A stretch of DNA of 64,000 nucleotides from Spirodela intermedia (Eukaryota > Streptophyta > Magnoliopsida > Alismatales > Araceae). Shown piece by piece: positions 24,518 through 36,600 of this stretch (positions are counted from its first letter, which is position 1; every line of letters begins with the position of its first letter). The stretch spans positions 5,834,259 through 5,898,258 of the forward strand of contig LR746266.1 of the NCBI GenBank assembly GCA_902729315.2. Reading direction: 5' to 3'. The position numbers and the translations under genes were made by a program. The notes under the pieces are model-generated. The model ran no database searches. It saw nothing but the letters and a program-made list of their open reading frames with translations, and was not told the origin of the DNA.

Positions 24518-27500
24518 AGGGGGGCTTCCAATCGGATTTACTCACAGTTTTTTCTCCTTCCATGGCTTCGTTGAGGGCTTGCCTCTCTACCAAGAGCAAT
24601 GGAATCTGCTGAGTGACTTTCATGTTTAGGCCTTCATAGAATTCCTGTATGTCAAGGAAGAGTGGCTGGCACTCGCTGTTGTCCATGATTGCAGAGTTGA
24701 GGCATTCAAGGCAGAGCTTTCTGCCGTCGTCCAGGGAGACGTAGTTTGTGTCCCTCGGCTGAGATCATTAACAGGATTAAACAAGGTCTGGAGAAATAAT
24801 GCTTAAACTAATGTCCAGAAGCCCACCTCCATCCTCTCACAGCTGTAACACCGAGGAGTCCCATCAAGCTCATGTGAAGGACAATACTTTTGATGCCAGA
24901 AAGGATGGGCCCTGTACTCAATGAGGCCTGTATAATTTGTTGGGATCTGAAAAAATAAAAACAAAAATTAAAGACTGTTGAAAATGACAGGAAGAAGAAG
25001 AAAAAAGTGACGGACACATTCAAATTTATATTCATATCTATATCATTGATTCTGTGCATCAAAATATTTTTAATATCCAAAAGAATATGAACCTGAAAAG
25101 TTGTTCTTAGGAAGACTAAATTATGGCAAGCCCTCCAACATATCAGAAGCAATATTTATCATGGGCTAATAAATAAACAAAATTCATAAAACCAGGTATT
25201 TATAAAGGATCCATAAATAAATAAATAAAATGTAGATGCATGTATCGTAGAATCAGAAAAGACAGATCTGGAAATCCATAGGCATGGCTTCCAGAAATTA
25301 TGAAATGGAAAATAACTCATGCAGAACTGAACAGAGGGAATATACATTTAAGGTTCATTTTATACCAATGTGCTACAAATTTAACTTATACAAAACCTCT
25401 GTAATCTGCACCATTAACCCGCAGCAGGCACCAGACACCTCCTCGAAAGAGTAATGATTTCCTCATCACAGAAGGTTGTAGCACACTGTCTAGAATACAG
25501 GCTAATGAATTTTCGGTCTTTACGAATTGCGTGTGCATCAATAATTTAGGAAATTATCTTTTTAAATTTCTCCTTTCTGGGTGTTTCACTCACAGATCTT
25601 TCCGATGATCCCCACTTTATCTTTAATCTCCATTATTTAAGTCTCTATAGCCTAGGGTTTGCAAAATGACGGCATCTACCGTTGTGAATTCCTCATTGAT
25701 TTTGCCTCAGAAATTTCGATTCTATATGGCATTATACTGCAGACTTTCAAAAGATGGCGTGTCCTGATCCTAGTTTCTGGTCATTCACCCCCTTTTTTGC
25801 CTAATCCACGGTTATAAGTAGGCACCAAAAGAAGAAAACATGCAACAAAGTGACCAAAAAAGGAAATCCTCAAATGAAATGCGCAATGTAAACAGTGACC
25901 ACATATTTCAAATATTTCCATGACCCACTTTCCAAGACACTGCCATAGTACCAATAATACTCTGCCTCTCTCTCTCTCTCTCCCTATTAAACGCCTGGTC
26001 GCATGATCAGTTGTTACTGACGAATCTGGTCATTTCTCTCATCTCCTACGAAACCTCTCTCTGATAAGATCCCCAGAAGGAATCGCTCCCTCCTTTTGGC
26101 CATCTCAGGTGCTCCTAGGGCTATCATTACCAGCTGATCCCAATTCTGCCCCCATGGATACTGACCAACAGAGTACAATCCATCTCTGTTACCACAGTCA
26201 AACCATGGTTCCTTCAGTGAGATTTCATCTTCTACCATGGAACTATAGAGAGGCCCACTGACCAGGTGATGATGCCTACCGGAGCTTGATCCTCTAGCAG
26301 TGGTGCTCGGCATTCCCCATCAACAATGCCTTGAATAACATTTCCAAAGTGAATGATGCTTCCAACCAATATGTTTATCAGAATCATGGTGCAGAAATAG
26401 ATATTTTTTCAGTCATCTATAATCTAATTACTCATCGGCGTGTGATGGATGAATCTTGTATGATTGGCATATGATGATGTAGAAAGCAGAGGACTTTTCA
26501 GCCATTTACCATACAATATTAGGCTTTGGGCCTCAATTAGCGCATGATCTTGTCAAGTGGCATCCTAGGCAGAAAATGAGGTTTTGAGGAAATCTCGGTG
26601 ATTCTACCATCCATATTTTGATGCAAGGAAACATTTAATAATTCACACAAATTTCCTACTGTGAAAAGTGATCAAAGTTGGGGATTATGCTCAAGGAGCT
26701 CAACAATACAAAACATTGGAGAATAAGAGTCTGCATCATAAATCGAATACAGATAGTAAAGTAGTCTGTCAAATGTGATACTTACAAAATGCTTGCAAAC
26801 ATCACATTTAGGGTGGTACTGTTCCTTGTAGCATGACTTGTGATAAGGATAATTCCCAAACATTGAAAACTAAAACCAACAGGATGTCAGGAACTCAGCG
26901 ACTTGACTAATAAAATAAATTTATTTCGAAGGCAAAAATCAGTTGCCACTAATTTCCCAACCTCATAATCAGATATTGGTTGATTACAACCACGGCAACA
27001 AAAACATTCTGGGTGCCAGGTAGCACCCATACAACCGAGGAAACGCCCACGACCAATCTCAGCGTTACAACCAGCACATACCCTATGGAAAGAAGCACAG
27101 TACACAGGACAATTTCGAAAAAGGTAAGTGAAACATGCAGATATCAAATGTCTTGATAGTGCAGTTCGTGAAGAAGGATTTTTGCTACTTGTTAGATTAT
27201 ATAATGCCTATATCAGACACTCCGTAAGAAGAATACAATGACAGGGTATGTGCATAAAACAATAAATGGGTATTTCTATTGGGAATTAGTAGATTTTAAG
27301 TTTGCTGTCCATCTACTTGAGAATATTTAAGGGATAACCACCCTTTAAGACTCTGGTCCTAAAAAGTTTAACAAGCAGTCCGGCTTAATAAGATTACAAA
27401 TGGATTCCGCAGAACTTGAACTTAGGGGGTCCCTTTTCTTTGGAAAAAGTAGACTCCTACTGGAAATTAGGTTGCAGAATAGATAGGAAGGTTCACAAGG

Positions 27501-30500
27501 ACAAGTAAACTATAACCAGGAAAAAAACTGTACGAATCACAAGTAAAAGATGCAGGAATCCTATCCTCTGAAAATATGAAAGGTACACGAGCAGATTTAG
27601 AACAAAAGGGAACCATTCCCAGTGAACCACCGAACGAAACCCTGAATCCAGTTAATATTATTATTTTTTTCCTTTTGATCTTCTGTGTGCTCAAATTGAA
27701 AAATCTTGAATCATAGAACCAAGGTCTCCAAGCTCTCGACACCCATGACCACCTGATAAGATGCCAAGCATCAAAGGCATCTTTTAAATGCATAATTTCC
27801 GTAAAATTGCACAACTTTGGAACTGTATGACTGCGATGACGACATAAGCAAATAATTTTTTGCATGTAATGTTAAACTGTTCGCCTTCTGTTGTGAAGAA
27901 TCTTAGCATCTTTACAATCTCTCTATCAATTTCCACATTTCATGGACATGGAACTTTGTATAAGAGAAAAAAGATGAGGAATATTCTAGAGTACAGACTG
28001 TCAATAAATTCTTTTTTGTTCACCATAAACATCAGTGCGTATCCTAACTTCTGTTTCTGACAATTGAAAGTGTTTCATCCATTGATAATGGCTATAATGG
28101 CTCAAAAAAAAGCTGAACGTCAGCTTAGACCATGGTATCTCAGTGGTAACTCAGCTTATTGCGACTGATAAGAGGCCAAAATCACTTAAAATAATAGGTA
28201 CTCATATAAATCTAATTAGTACATCAAGGGCTGTCCTTGTGAAAGATTAGGTGAAGATTTACAGGATTTTTCTATAAAAATAAGCTAATATTTGAAGTTC
28301 TTGGAGGCACTGGCAATCAGGGACGTTTACTTTGTTCACGTTGCATGATTGCATCCTAGCTCCAGAAAATTTACGGTAATAGTGCATGCACATGAGAAAA
28401 GCAAACCTGTAATGAAATTAATTTCCCCTAAAATGTTAAAAATGGGCGTGCTGAGAGAGAAAATGTTTCAAAGCTGAATGCGAATAATTTTACCTGTAAT
28501 CTGAGGGGAAAAGATAAGAAAAAGGTTGATAGGTATTCTCACTCTCATGCGGAGGAGATTTAACATTCAAGCTTTCTTGCAAAGCTATTGCAAGTTGTTC
28601 GTCATCATCCGATGATGCTGAATTATCTACGGAAGAGGGATAAAGTTTTCAGTTAAAATCATGGAATTTCAACTATCGGCAAGTAACAAAAGATTGATAT
28701 TCTTCTGCAAGTCCATGGAGTTGGAGAGTAAAACCGGAAAAAGTGACTCGGTAAACAGATTTCAATTAAATTAGAAACAAAACATATGCTGCAGTGACAA
28801 AAAAAATCATAGAATTATCCAAAGAAGCTAAAACATTATCTGTCGATCACTGTAGTCCGAATATGTCTTCTTTAATACAATTGGATTCATCTTATTGTGA
28901 GGACAGGTATTCATATACACTGGAGTCAATTGAAAATGATTGGTGGATATTTTTCTTTTCTCCTCCAATCTTAAGAGGTAAGCTACTGTTTCTTGACTAA
29001 TGGTTTGTGAAACCGACTTTACTGACCTCGTAAATTATAGATTATTTCCGTTCCAGTCATAAAAGCTCTATTTATAGTCCTAAACAAAAGAATACTTTGC
29101 CTACGTTATTACCTCAATAATAAAATTATCTGAGAAAATTCTTAAATAAATGAGGTTATAAACAGCAGGCTAGCCCACATACAAGATCATAATAGAAAGC
29201 CGATACTTACCGATTGCTTTCGCCTTCTTTTGTTCCTCTGAGAGGGACAGCGCAATTGCCTGGGCTATGTCTTCATTTTCGGGGTCTGAGAAGCTCTCCT
29301 ACATCCAAATCAGCCATGTAAAATTACCTTTGTAGGACAGGTACATGTCGTACAAAACAAACGACTCGGATGCAGAACATAACGAGTTCTGCATTGGGCA
29401 GCCTAGGTATCTGTAGTCAACCTCATCGTCTACTGCACATAGTGACCAGAACTTGATATAGGATTAGAAACACTTTTTGGGTCTTTTTTGTGTTTAACAG
29501 ATTTTCTTTTTATGTTCTTAGACATTATGAGTCTGGATACTATAAATTAATTGCAACAGATCTGCTACCGGGTAACCTTTAGAAAAAGCTGCCGTTTTCC
29601 TAAGGATTAAGCAAGTGCACAGTTTCTGAGTCCATGGCTAAATAAATTACTGTCCCACTTGAATTATTATGATAAATTATGAATTGATTTTCCTTCCCAG
29701 TGTTTGAGTTCGTCTTCTTCCTCATTGTGTTTTGGTTTTCCATCCTAATCCTCCAAACACTTCCAGTTTGTCCTTCCCCTCGTCTTCCAGTGATTCAGGT
29801 CACTATTGCATAGCATGCTAAACAAGATCACAGTAAACAAGCCTAAATTTAGCATCTACAGATGAATATATGCCTGATTTCAGGGGGGAAGAACATATGT
29901 TTCACGACATTTTTACTGGAGATCTGGGTTGGGCGCTCTGCAAGGCTGATAGGTAGGCAAGACAATTAGAGACAAGAATTTTGGGAAAAAGAAACTGAAT
30001 AATAAACTGAATAAAGTTGCTCTCAAAATCATTAGTTTCCACAAAATCCATACGTACGTCACTTCACTGGCAGGCAAGACTGTCCAGGAGGTCATTTCCA
30101 GATCTTTTAATTAGTTCCACTAAAAAGATTCTGAGCAAATTCATACTTTGATAATGGTTAAATGTTTTCTGACATATTTTGAGATATATTGGTTTAAAAT
30201 GTATTTTTTTTATCAAATTGGACACAACATGATTCATAATTAGACAGTACCAAGGTCCATATTCCAAGTCCCAACTACTAGGGGTATTGCATTGTAACAA
30301 AGTAGAAAATGATATAAGTCACAAAGCTTAATAGATGAAGGTCATGCTCTGATATTATCCTTTGGAAGCAACCAGTCATTCATTATAAAAACACGAAAAT
30401 AATGGAAAAAGCAGTACCACATTTCACATATCTTCCTAGCATATAGTAAGGCTTGACTCAAAGAAGAGCTAGGAAATTTTCAATAGCGGGAAGAGAGAGA

Positions 30501-31469
30501 AAGAAAAGAATAAGCTTACCTTTTTCTTTTTTTCCCTTTAAAAACATAAAATACATGAAAAAAAAAACAGAAAGCTTGTCGGCTATATTGCATGTAACTT
30601 GCACAATGAGAGAGAAGACAACTTAGCTCACCTTTCCTTTTAAATTATCCCCTTGAAATCATATAGTAAATTGATTAAACACGTCAGAAAGCTTTGCAGC
30701 TATGAAATATATAACCTTTCAAAGGGGTCGGACCGGGTCTAAGGCCCAAGTAGCCCCCTGTACGATAAATGGTTATGAACTGATGCGAACCCAATTCTGA
30801 GCAGTGCCATCAATATAAGTGGCGATTGTCATAATTTAACTTGACAATCAACCAATTTTACTACTCATCCCATCACTCGGACTCGAGATGACAGAAATCA
30901 TCACAATGACAGGGAGGATGGACTCTCCAGTAGATTTACTACGAACTGAATTGGAGAGGTCCACATCTGTCAAGAAAGAGGTTTTTTTCCTTTTCAAGGT
31001 GACCACATTACCTCATAAGAAAAATAATCGTACATCAGCAATGGAAAATATCTTTTACTCGCATACTGTTCATAACCAGTTCTAGCGATTCAGAAAGACA
31101 CTGGCGTTACCCACATAAACACTAACAATTCGTAGAACGGCAAAGTAAGTTCAACCATCTTTTTTGTAGAACACAAGGAATACATTTCCCACAAACTAAT
31201 CTTTCATCATATCTATAAATCGTCCCAAGAGTGGGATTATTCCCCCTTACGACTTGGATATGGAGTACTATTTCCCCTCAAGTTATCTCAGTCAAAAATC
31301 AAAGAAGGGTATTCAAGAATCTGAAAAAAGCAAGAAAATGAAGAAACACAGAATTTATAAAAAAACTAAAAGATCCATCTGATACCTCATCTCCTCCAGA
31401 ACTTATATGGTATTTTCCATGTGAAATTTTATGGCTAGAACCTTTAAAAATTCTCTTCAGCCAGCCCAT
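23608..31469 (-). CDS. DAR1: DA1-related protein (DAR1-like), ubiquitin-interacting LIM peptidase, eleven coding exons
   Basis: Exons (minus strand) 31469-31386, 29298-29211, 28626-28494, 27082-26962, 26869-26786, 24946-24827, 24758-24546, 24410-24348, 24275-24157, 24073-24015 and 23918-23608 join in phase to 464 residues. Order of parts: [12 protein letters not shown] start, two ubiquitin-interacting motifs ([15 protein letters not shown] near 36-50; [12 protein letters not shown] near 66-78), a LIM zinc finger from [13 protein letters not shown] (about 104) to CDVCKHF, a second Cys/His-rich block ending in CERMEPRD, and the conserved peptidase with zinc motif HEMMH at 351-355. DA1 proteins limit the duration of cell proliferation and hence organ and seed size; they are activated by ubiquitination and cleave growth regulators. 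[17 protein letters not shown] and GLRRTLDHI match DAR1 better than DA1. No lesion is seen. Confidence 0.95.
23968..23993. repeat. (TA)n microsatellite in a short DAR1 intron
   Basis: About 13 TA units fill much of the 96-nt intron 23919-24014. Confidence 0.9.
24474..24519. repeat. (GA)n microsatellite in a DAR1 intron
   Basis: Interrupted GA run within the intron 24411-24545; on the gene strand this is CT-rich. Confidence 0.85.
26014..26313 (-). other. Unrecognised 99-codon frame inside a large DAR1 intron
   Basis: This minus-strand frame lies in the 1839-nt intron 24947-26785, on the same strand as DAR1. It starts [12 protein letters not shown], contains a hydrophilic stretch with [16 protein letters not shown] and [10 protein letters not shown], and ends [18 protein letters not shown] plus a short acidic tail. 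Composition is protein-like, but I recognise no family and see no surrounding gene structure. It could be a gene fragment captured by a transposon, an alternative exon, or chance. Confidence 0.2.
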
Positions 31470-33145
31470 ATTTTGAGATATTATCTGAGAATATCCAGCA
31501 AGGAAAGCGAATCACAATAGGGCATAAGGACATATGATACAACAAAGAAAAACGCATGCACTTGAACACGTGAAAAAGATGTCTATTTGTCAACAATACA
31601 AAAACATATCAAGTTTTTAAAAAATAAGGAGGGAAATGAAACATATGTCCTGAGAAAGAAACACTAATGAAAAGTGTATTCACTTCATATTTTTCAAAGA
31701 GCCAATAAACACACCCCACTCACCTAGTCACAGAACAAGTGCATTTCTTTTATGAGCACTACGAAGTTGAGAAGGAAAAGGCATGAAAAATAACGAGCAT
31801 TAGAGAATATATTGCACCATTCTCTTCCCTTAAAAAGCAACATTCACGAAATAAATAAAATAATATAAAGTCACACAGGATCACTGCTCACTAACAGACG
31901 GCCTTTCTAGCATTTTGCAAGCTCATATGGACACAATTGGCAAAACTCACAATTATTCCATGGAAACAAAAGTCTTGAGGCACTTCGTTCTACAAAAAAG
32001 AAGCATTTGGTTTCGCAGCGATGCACCAACTATCAAATTCTGTGCTACTGATACACTGAATTGTCAATTGTCTCATTTTACCTCAGTTAAATTCCAATAT
32101 TTACTTTTCAGACCCCGCTGTTTTCTCCACACCAAATAGTCCATAGGGTTGCAAGAAGAAGGATGTTTTGCTGCTCTTTGTAATCTGGGTCTGACCCCAT
32201 CCTCAATCCTTCGTCAAAATTCAACAATTTAACACTGGTTTCATTCCCACTTTCAAGAACAAGTCCCACCATTCCTCTATAGTGCATGCTGCTTCTCTAC
32301 CAAGTGAAAACCCTAGAGCGGTCTCCACCTGATTGATGGGCACTTAGCTAGTGACTACCGCATTGAATAAATAATGTGAAAAGGATGGTTTCATTGCTTC
32401 TTACCGATACTACAGAATGGATTTCTTCAAATCCAAGGCAACAGAGCAACCTCTCCATTGCGCCTTCCTATAGAAGATCTTTCAATATTTGGGATAGCTT
32501 TTTTACCAGTACCAGACCAAATCCCTAAAAAGACTCTGCATTATGTATTTTTTTATAGATTTGCTTTTAAATCCAGACCTCATCTGATTTCATAGACACA
32601 AAAACTTTCACAATTTTCTATTTCTAGAGGTTACCAGAAATTCCTCTAGCTGAAAATTGTCTAGGATTCCTTTTCTAAGAGTTTAACCTCGCACAAAAAC
32701 TCCTCTTCATTTTCATGGCACCTGACGGTGTTGGACAGGTGATATCATGCATAATATCCCATTCTTAGGCATTACGAAAAATCTATCTGGCGCGTAATCA
32801 TGTCAGTTTTCGTTTTTAACGGCTCAAGCCCCTGTGTTCTTCGTTTTTCATCCAATCTGATGCTGCTGAACCTGTACCCAGCTTTCCCAATGCGAGCATC
32901 ACAAACCAACTGCCTCATGTACCAGTCAACGACAACTTCAGTTCCTCTCACAGTTCCCAGCTCACAGAGAAAACTTCGCATTACAAAGGATTAATCAGTA
33001 CCACAGGTGCTCCCAGAAACTACGCCGTATATGGTCGCCAAATTAGTGGGAAATTAATATCAATTACAACTCGTAAATTGAAAAAAAATACAACGTAGTC
33101 TCTTCTACATCATCCTCAATCAGTAGAAGGAAAACATAGAGAAGA

Positions 33146-33202
<57 letters not shown>

Positions 33203-33610
33203 AGCAGAAGAAGAAGAAGAAGAAAAAGCATGAGGAAAAAAGGGAAGACGGAGGATCCAAAATCATATCTTGGTTTCTCTTCCATCGGACCCATATAAAT
33301 GAGATCAATAATGTGGGACGATCCTCAGTGGTCCTAATAAAATAAATTTTAAAATGGTATAATGTTGACAATAGCGTACCAGCCAAAGGACCATAGCAAA
33401 GAAGATTGACACAGAAAAACCGATGGGACCCGTGGTGATATTCACAACAACGGAAGGAAGAACACAAAACCGAGAAGGAGAGAAGGAGAGATTGATTATG
33501 CCAGATACGTACATTGACTGATTCCATAATTTCTGAATAAAGAAAGACTTATGGAATAAAGAAAACCAATCAATTTTCTCAGGGTAGCAGCATCTTACCT
33601 CAGACCAACC
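31470..33610 (-). promoter_or_regulatory. Probable 5' UTR intron and leader of the DAR1 gene
   Basis: Seventeen bases upstream of the DAR1 ATG the minus strand reads GATATTCTCAG, a good acceptor. The best donor upstream is GAG/GTAAGATG with its GT near 33598-33599, which would give a leader intron of about 2.1 kb. The interval has no coding frame of note and is AT-rich, with a GA tract at 33148-33191. Inferred from splice signals only. Confidence 0.35.
33148..33191. repeat. (GA)n microsatellite followed by a G run
   Basis: About 22 GA units followed by roughly ten G and an AGA/AGAAGA tract. Confidence 0.9.
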
Positions 33611-35418
33611 AAGGAACTGCTATAAATGGTGGAGCCAAGGAAGACCCACGACAGGCACGACCCCCCCGTTTAGCAGGAATCGGAGGAAAGGATCGTCGAC
33701 GAACATGAGGCCCTCATGCCCGACTATCTCCGTCCGACTTCCTTTCTACGCGCTCATGGTTTCTTCTCTGCAGTCTGGGAATGGTATCAGAAAGAGACGG
33801 AATGCCGGCCGGGTTAGAAAATCTCGGATCCTTTTTCCCCGTGAGATCTACGGAGGGAGATTCCAAACCGGAAAGAGAAGTAATGAACGAAACTTTGGGA
33901 AAGCAGCCAGCTCGACTAGAGGGAGAACAGGGGCGGCGACATTATTCGCACCGGAGTCAAAAAAGGAAGGGCAAGAGGTAGAAGATGGGCATGAGGACGC
34001 ATGGGTGCACCTCCTTTCTGGCGGGCTTCCATCTCTTCGCAGCAAAATTCTCGGCAAGGGAACTGGATGATGACGACGGGGAGGAATAGGACAGGATGGT
34101 CATTAAAGATCCCACGTACGCGTTGAACATTTTCTCCGAGCTTTTGGATCTTCATACAAGGTGGGCCCTCCTCCTTTCCGCCGCAAAACCTCCAGAAACC
34201 TCAGCAAAATTGCCTCCTGGTGCAGCGAGCAGGAAGATTTCTATCACGACGTCCGTTCTGTTTCTGATACTGAGGATCTTCCGGTCCTTCCATTTGTCAT
34301 GATCCAGGACGCGACCGGATTGGAGAGGAAGGAGACGCGTCGGTGACTGGGGAGGTGCCTGATGAGAGTATTCCGTGGACGGTCACTGCCGATGATCTCC
34401 CTTTGTTCCACCTTTTTCCTTCTTCCTGTTCAGAGAGGCGAAGATGCACCGTCCGACCACCACCCACCGCTACCTCCCCCATCTCCGATGATAAAGCAGA
34501 AAAGGGATGGGAAAGCGCGCACGAGAGAAAGAAAGAAAGAAGGGTCGAAGATGCACAGTGCGGTGGGGATCGAAATCCCAATCCCTGCGCGTGGCTGTAG
34601 GTTCAGGCTCAACAGGTAGAAATTACTCTAATCCGAGAAGAACCCATCGACCTGGGAGGAGGCTGTGCTGTACACTTCGATCGGACGATGAACCCACCAG
34701 GAGGAAATGGCGTATAAGAGCAGAAGGAAGTCTCTCCTTCCCTCCTCCTGTCCATCTGTAGAACTCGGACAGTGAGACGAGGACCAGCGATCTGTTCTTC
34801 GATCATGATCGCAGTTCGGAACTGCCAGTCTATGCATAACGTGATCTAACGCCGATCAGATCGGATCAGATCGCTGGGGTGGAGGACGGCCCCCTCGCCG
34901 CTGCCAGTGCAGGCTTCCTCGCCGGCGCCCGGCGAGCGCCGCCGGTGCAGAACGACCACAAATGGATGGCTTCAAGAAGATGATCCATACTGTACAGCCC
35001 ATTATGACTCTCAGCCCTTACGAGCCCATATTCTCCTTTAGTGGGCTTCAAAGAGGATTCAGATTTCCCACAATCAGTCTGGCCCATTATGTAGGCCCAT
35101 AATGAAGGCCCATTAAAGTTCCCGCGCTCAAGTAACAAAACAAAGAGGAAGAAGAAGGGAACTATCGCCGGAGCTCCTCCGACCTCCGCAACAGAAGCTG
35201 CACTCGCCCTTGAAGGTTTCAAAGGGTTTCGTCGCGGCTGCGGCGAGTTCTGGGAGCTCAGACGGCAACCGGCGTGAGACGGAGGCGGTGGACCACCGCC
35301 GGCGGCTCCGCCCATCGCCAACGCGGCCCTTGAATGCGAACCCCCACCGCCTTCCCCCCGGAACAACCACCCCACCTAACCTAGAAAATTGATCTCTCCG
35401 TGGTCCTCAACTGAGTGA

Positions 35419-35450
<32 letters not shown>

Positions 35451-36600
35451 ACGGTGGTAGCGCTCGGGGACGGGGGGACGCCGCCACCGACACGTAAACA
35501 TCATTTCTCACATCATAATAGAGGGGGTGGGGACGGAGGAATCTCGGTGATCCCGGTCGTCGGAGACGGAGTCGTCAACTGAAAGGTCTTATGAAAGAAA
35601 AAAAAATAAATCTGGACGAGTGGACGAAGGGGAGAAGGGGGCGGTGGCGGCATGGGGAGGACGGCGAACGGGCCTTATCCGCCGAGGAGAGGGAGACCAC
35701 AGCTTCTTGCTCCGTGGGCTGTCTGAGCTGTGCCGGACGGCAAGATCTCGGAAAAGATTGTCCAATCTACGCAGGAGATCCTCCTCCACATCAATGCTCG
35801 CCCATCGCTCGTCTCTTTCGCTGCTCCTCGACGCAAGATTGTCCCTATCTCTCTCTTTCTCTCTCTTTCTCTCTCTTTCCATCTCTCTCTCCCTCTCTCT
35901 TTCGCCGGCGGGGGGCGGCAGTGGGCTGCCGCCGTTGTTGGGCGTGTAGGAGACGAGAACAATCCGACGGCTCTCTCCGGATGTTTTCTTTGACACGGTC
36001 AGTTATGACCGAAGACCGAACTGCCGCCGTGACGAGAACTGGCGGCGGCGGGCGGTGGCGCTGAGGTGGGCAGTAAAGGAGAGGACTTTGTACGGGTGCG
36101 GATGAGGGAATAAGTGGAAGGAAGTATCAGGAGTAAATGGGCACGCCCGTTAGGAGGCGGCGGCGGACAAAAAGGGCGTAAATACGACGGGCCCGAGGGG
36201 AGGTGGGCCCGCACTTAAAATCCCCGACACCAAGCGGCCAGGCTGGCGCCACTCGCGACAAGCCAAGTGGCACAGAGACGAGCCACACGTGCCGCCCTGG
36301 ACCACCTCGCCACCTTGGCTGCGGACCAACCCGTCGCCCGACGGACGCCTCCTCACCCATCAACGTCCCATTTATATTACAAAGCGTCCAATAATTCATG
36401 ACCGTCGTCACGCAACTTGGCCCACGCCAGATTGCACGGACGACATCTTCTCTCTCTCTCCCTCGCTCGCTCGCTCTCTCCGTTCCTGTGTGTGGGAAAG
36501 GAGGTTAGATGCGGACCGAGTTACTGAGTTGGTGAGGGGACAGAACAGGTGGCAGAGGATCCTCCTGGGTTTTAAGGAACTCTGAGTAGAAAGTGACTAA
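33611..36600. other. GC-rich promoter-like region without a recognised gene
   Basis: Several overlapping GC-rich frames (up to 169 codons) show no family features. Five GCCCA(T) motifs cluster at 34995-35115, a GA tract sits at 35424-35450, a CT tract at about 35849-35902, and a TATA-like site at 36372-36379 is followed by a CT-rich stretch. This region probably holds the upstream promoter of DAR1 and may hold a second, unidentified transcription start on the plus strand. Confidence 0.4.
36372..36379 (+). promoter_or_regulatory. TATA-like site of an unidentified plus-strand transcript
   Basis: TTATATTA is preceded by GC-rich sequence and followed about 75 bp later by a CTCTCT/CTCGCTCG leader-like tract, the arrangement of a plant core promoter. 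No coding gene follows, so a non-coding transcript or a dead promoter is possible. Confidence 0.2.

Noticed and set aside
28108-28180. tRNA-like sequence with an A-box resemblance (CTCAGTGGTAAC)
   Set aside because: No B box, no acceptor-stem pairing and no cloverleaf could be drawn; at most a SINE trace within a DAR1 intron.
34866-35375. 169-codon minus-strand frame beginning MGWLFRGEGGGG
   Set aside because: The start looks like DAR1's MGWL by chance, but nothing after it matches; composition is GC-rich promoter sequence.
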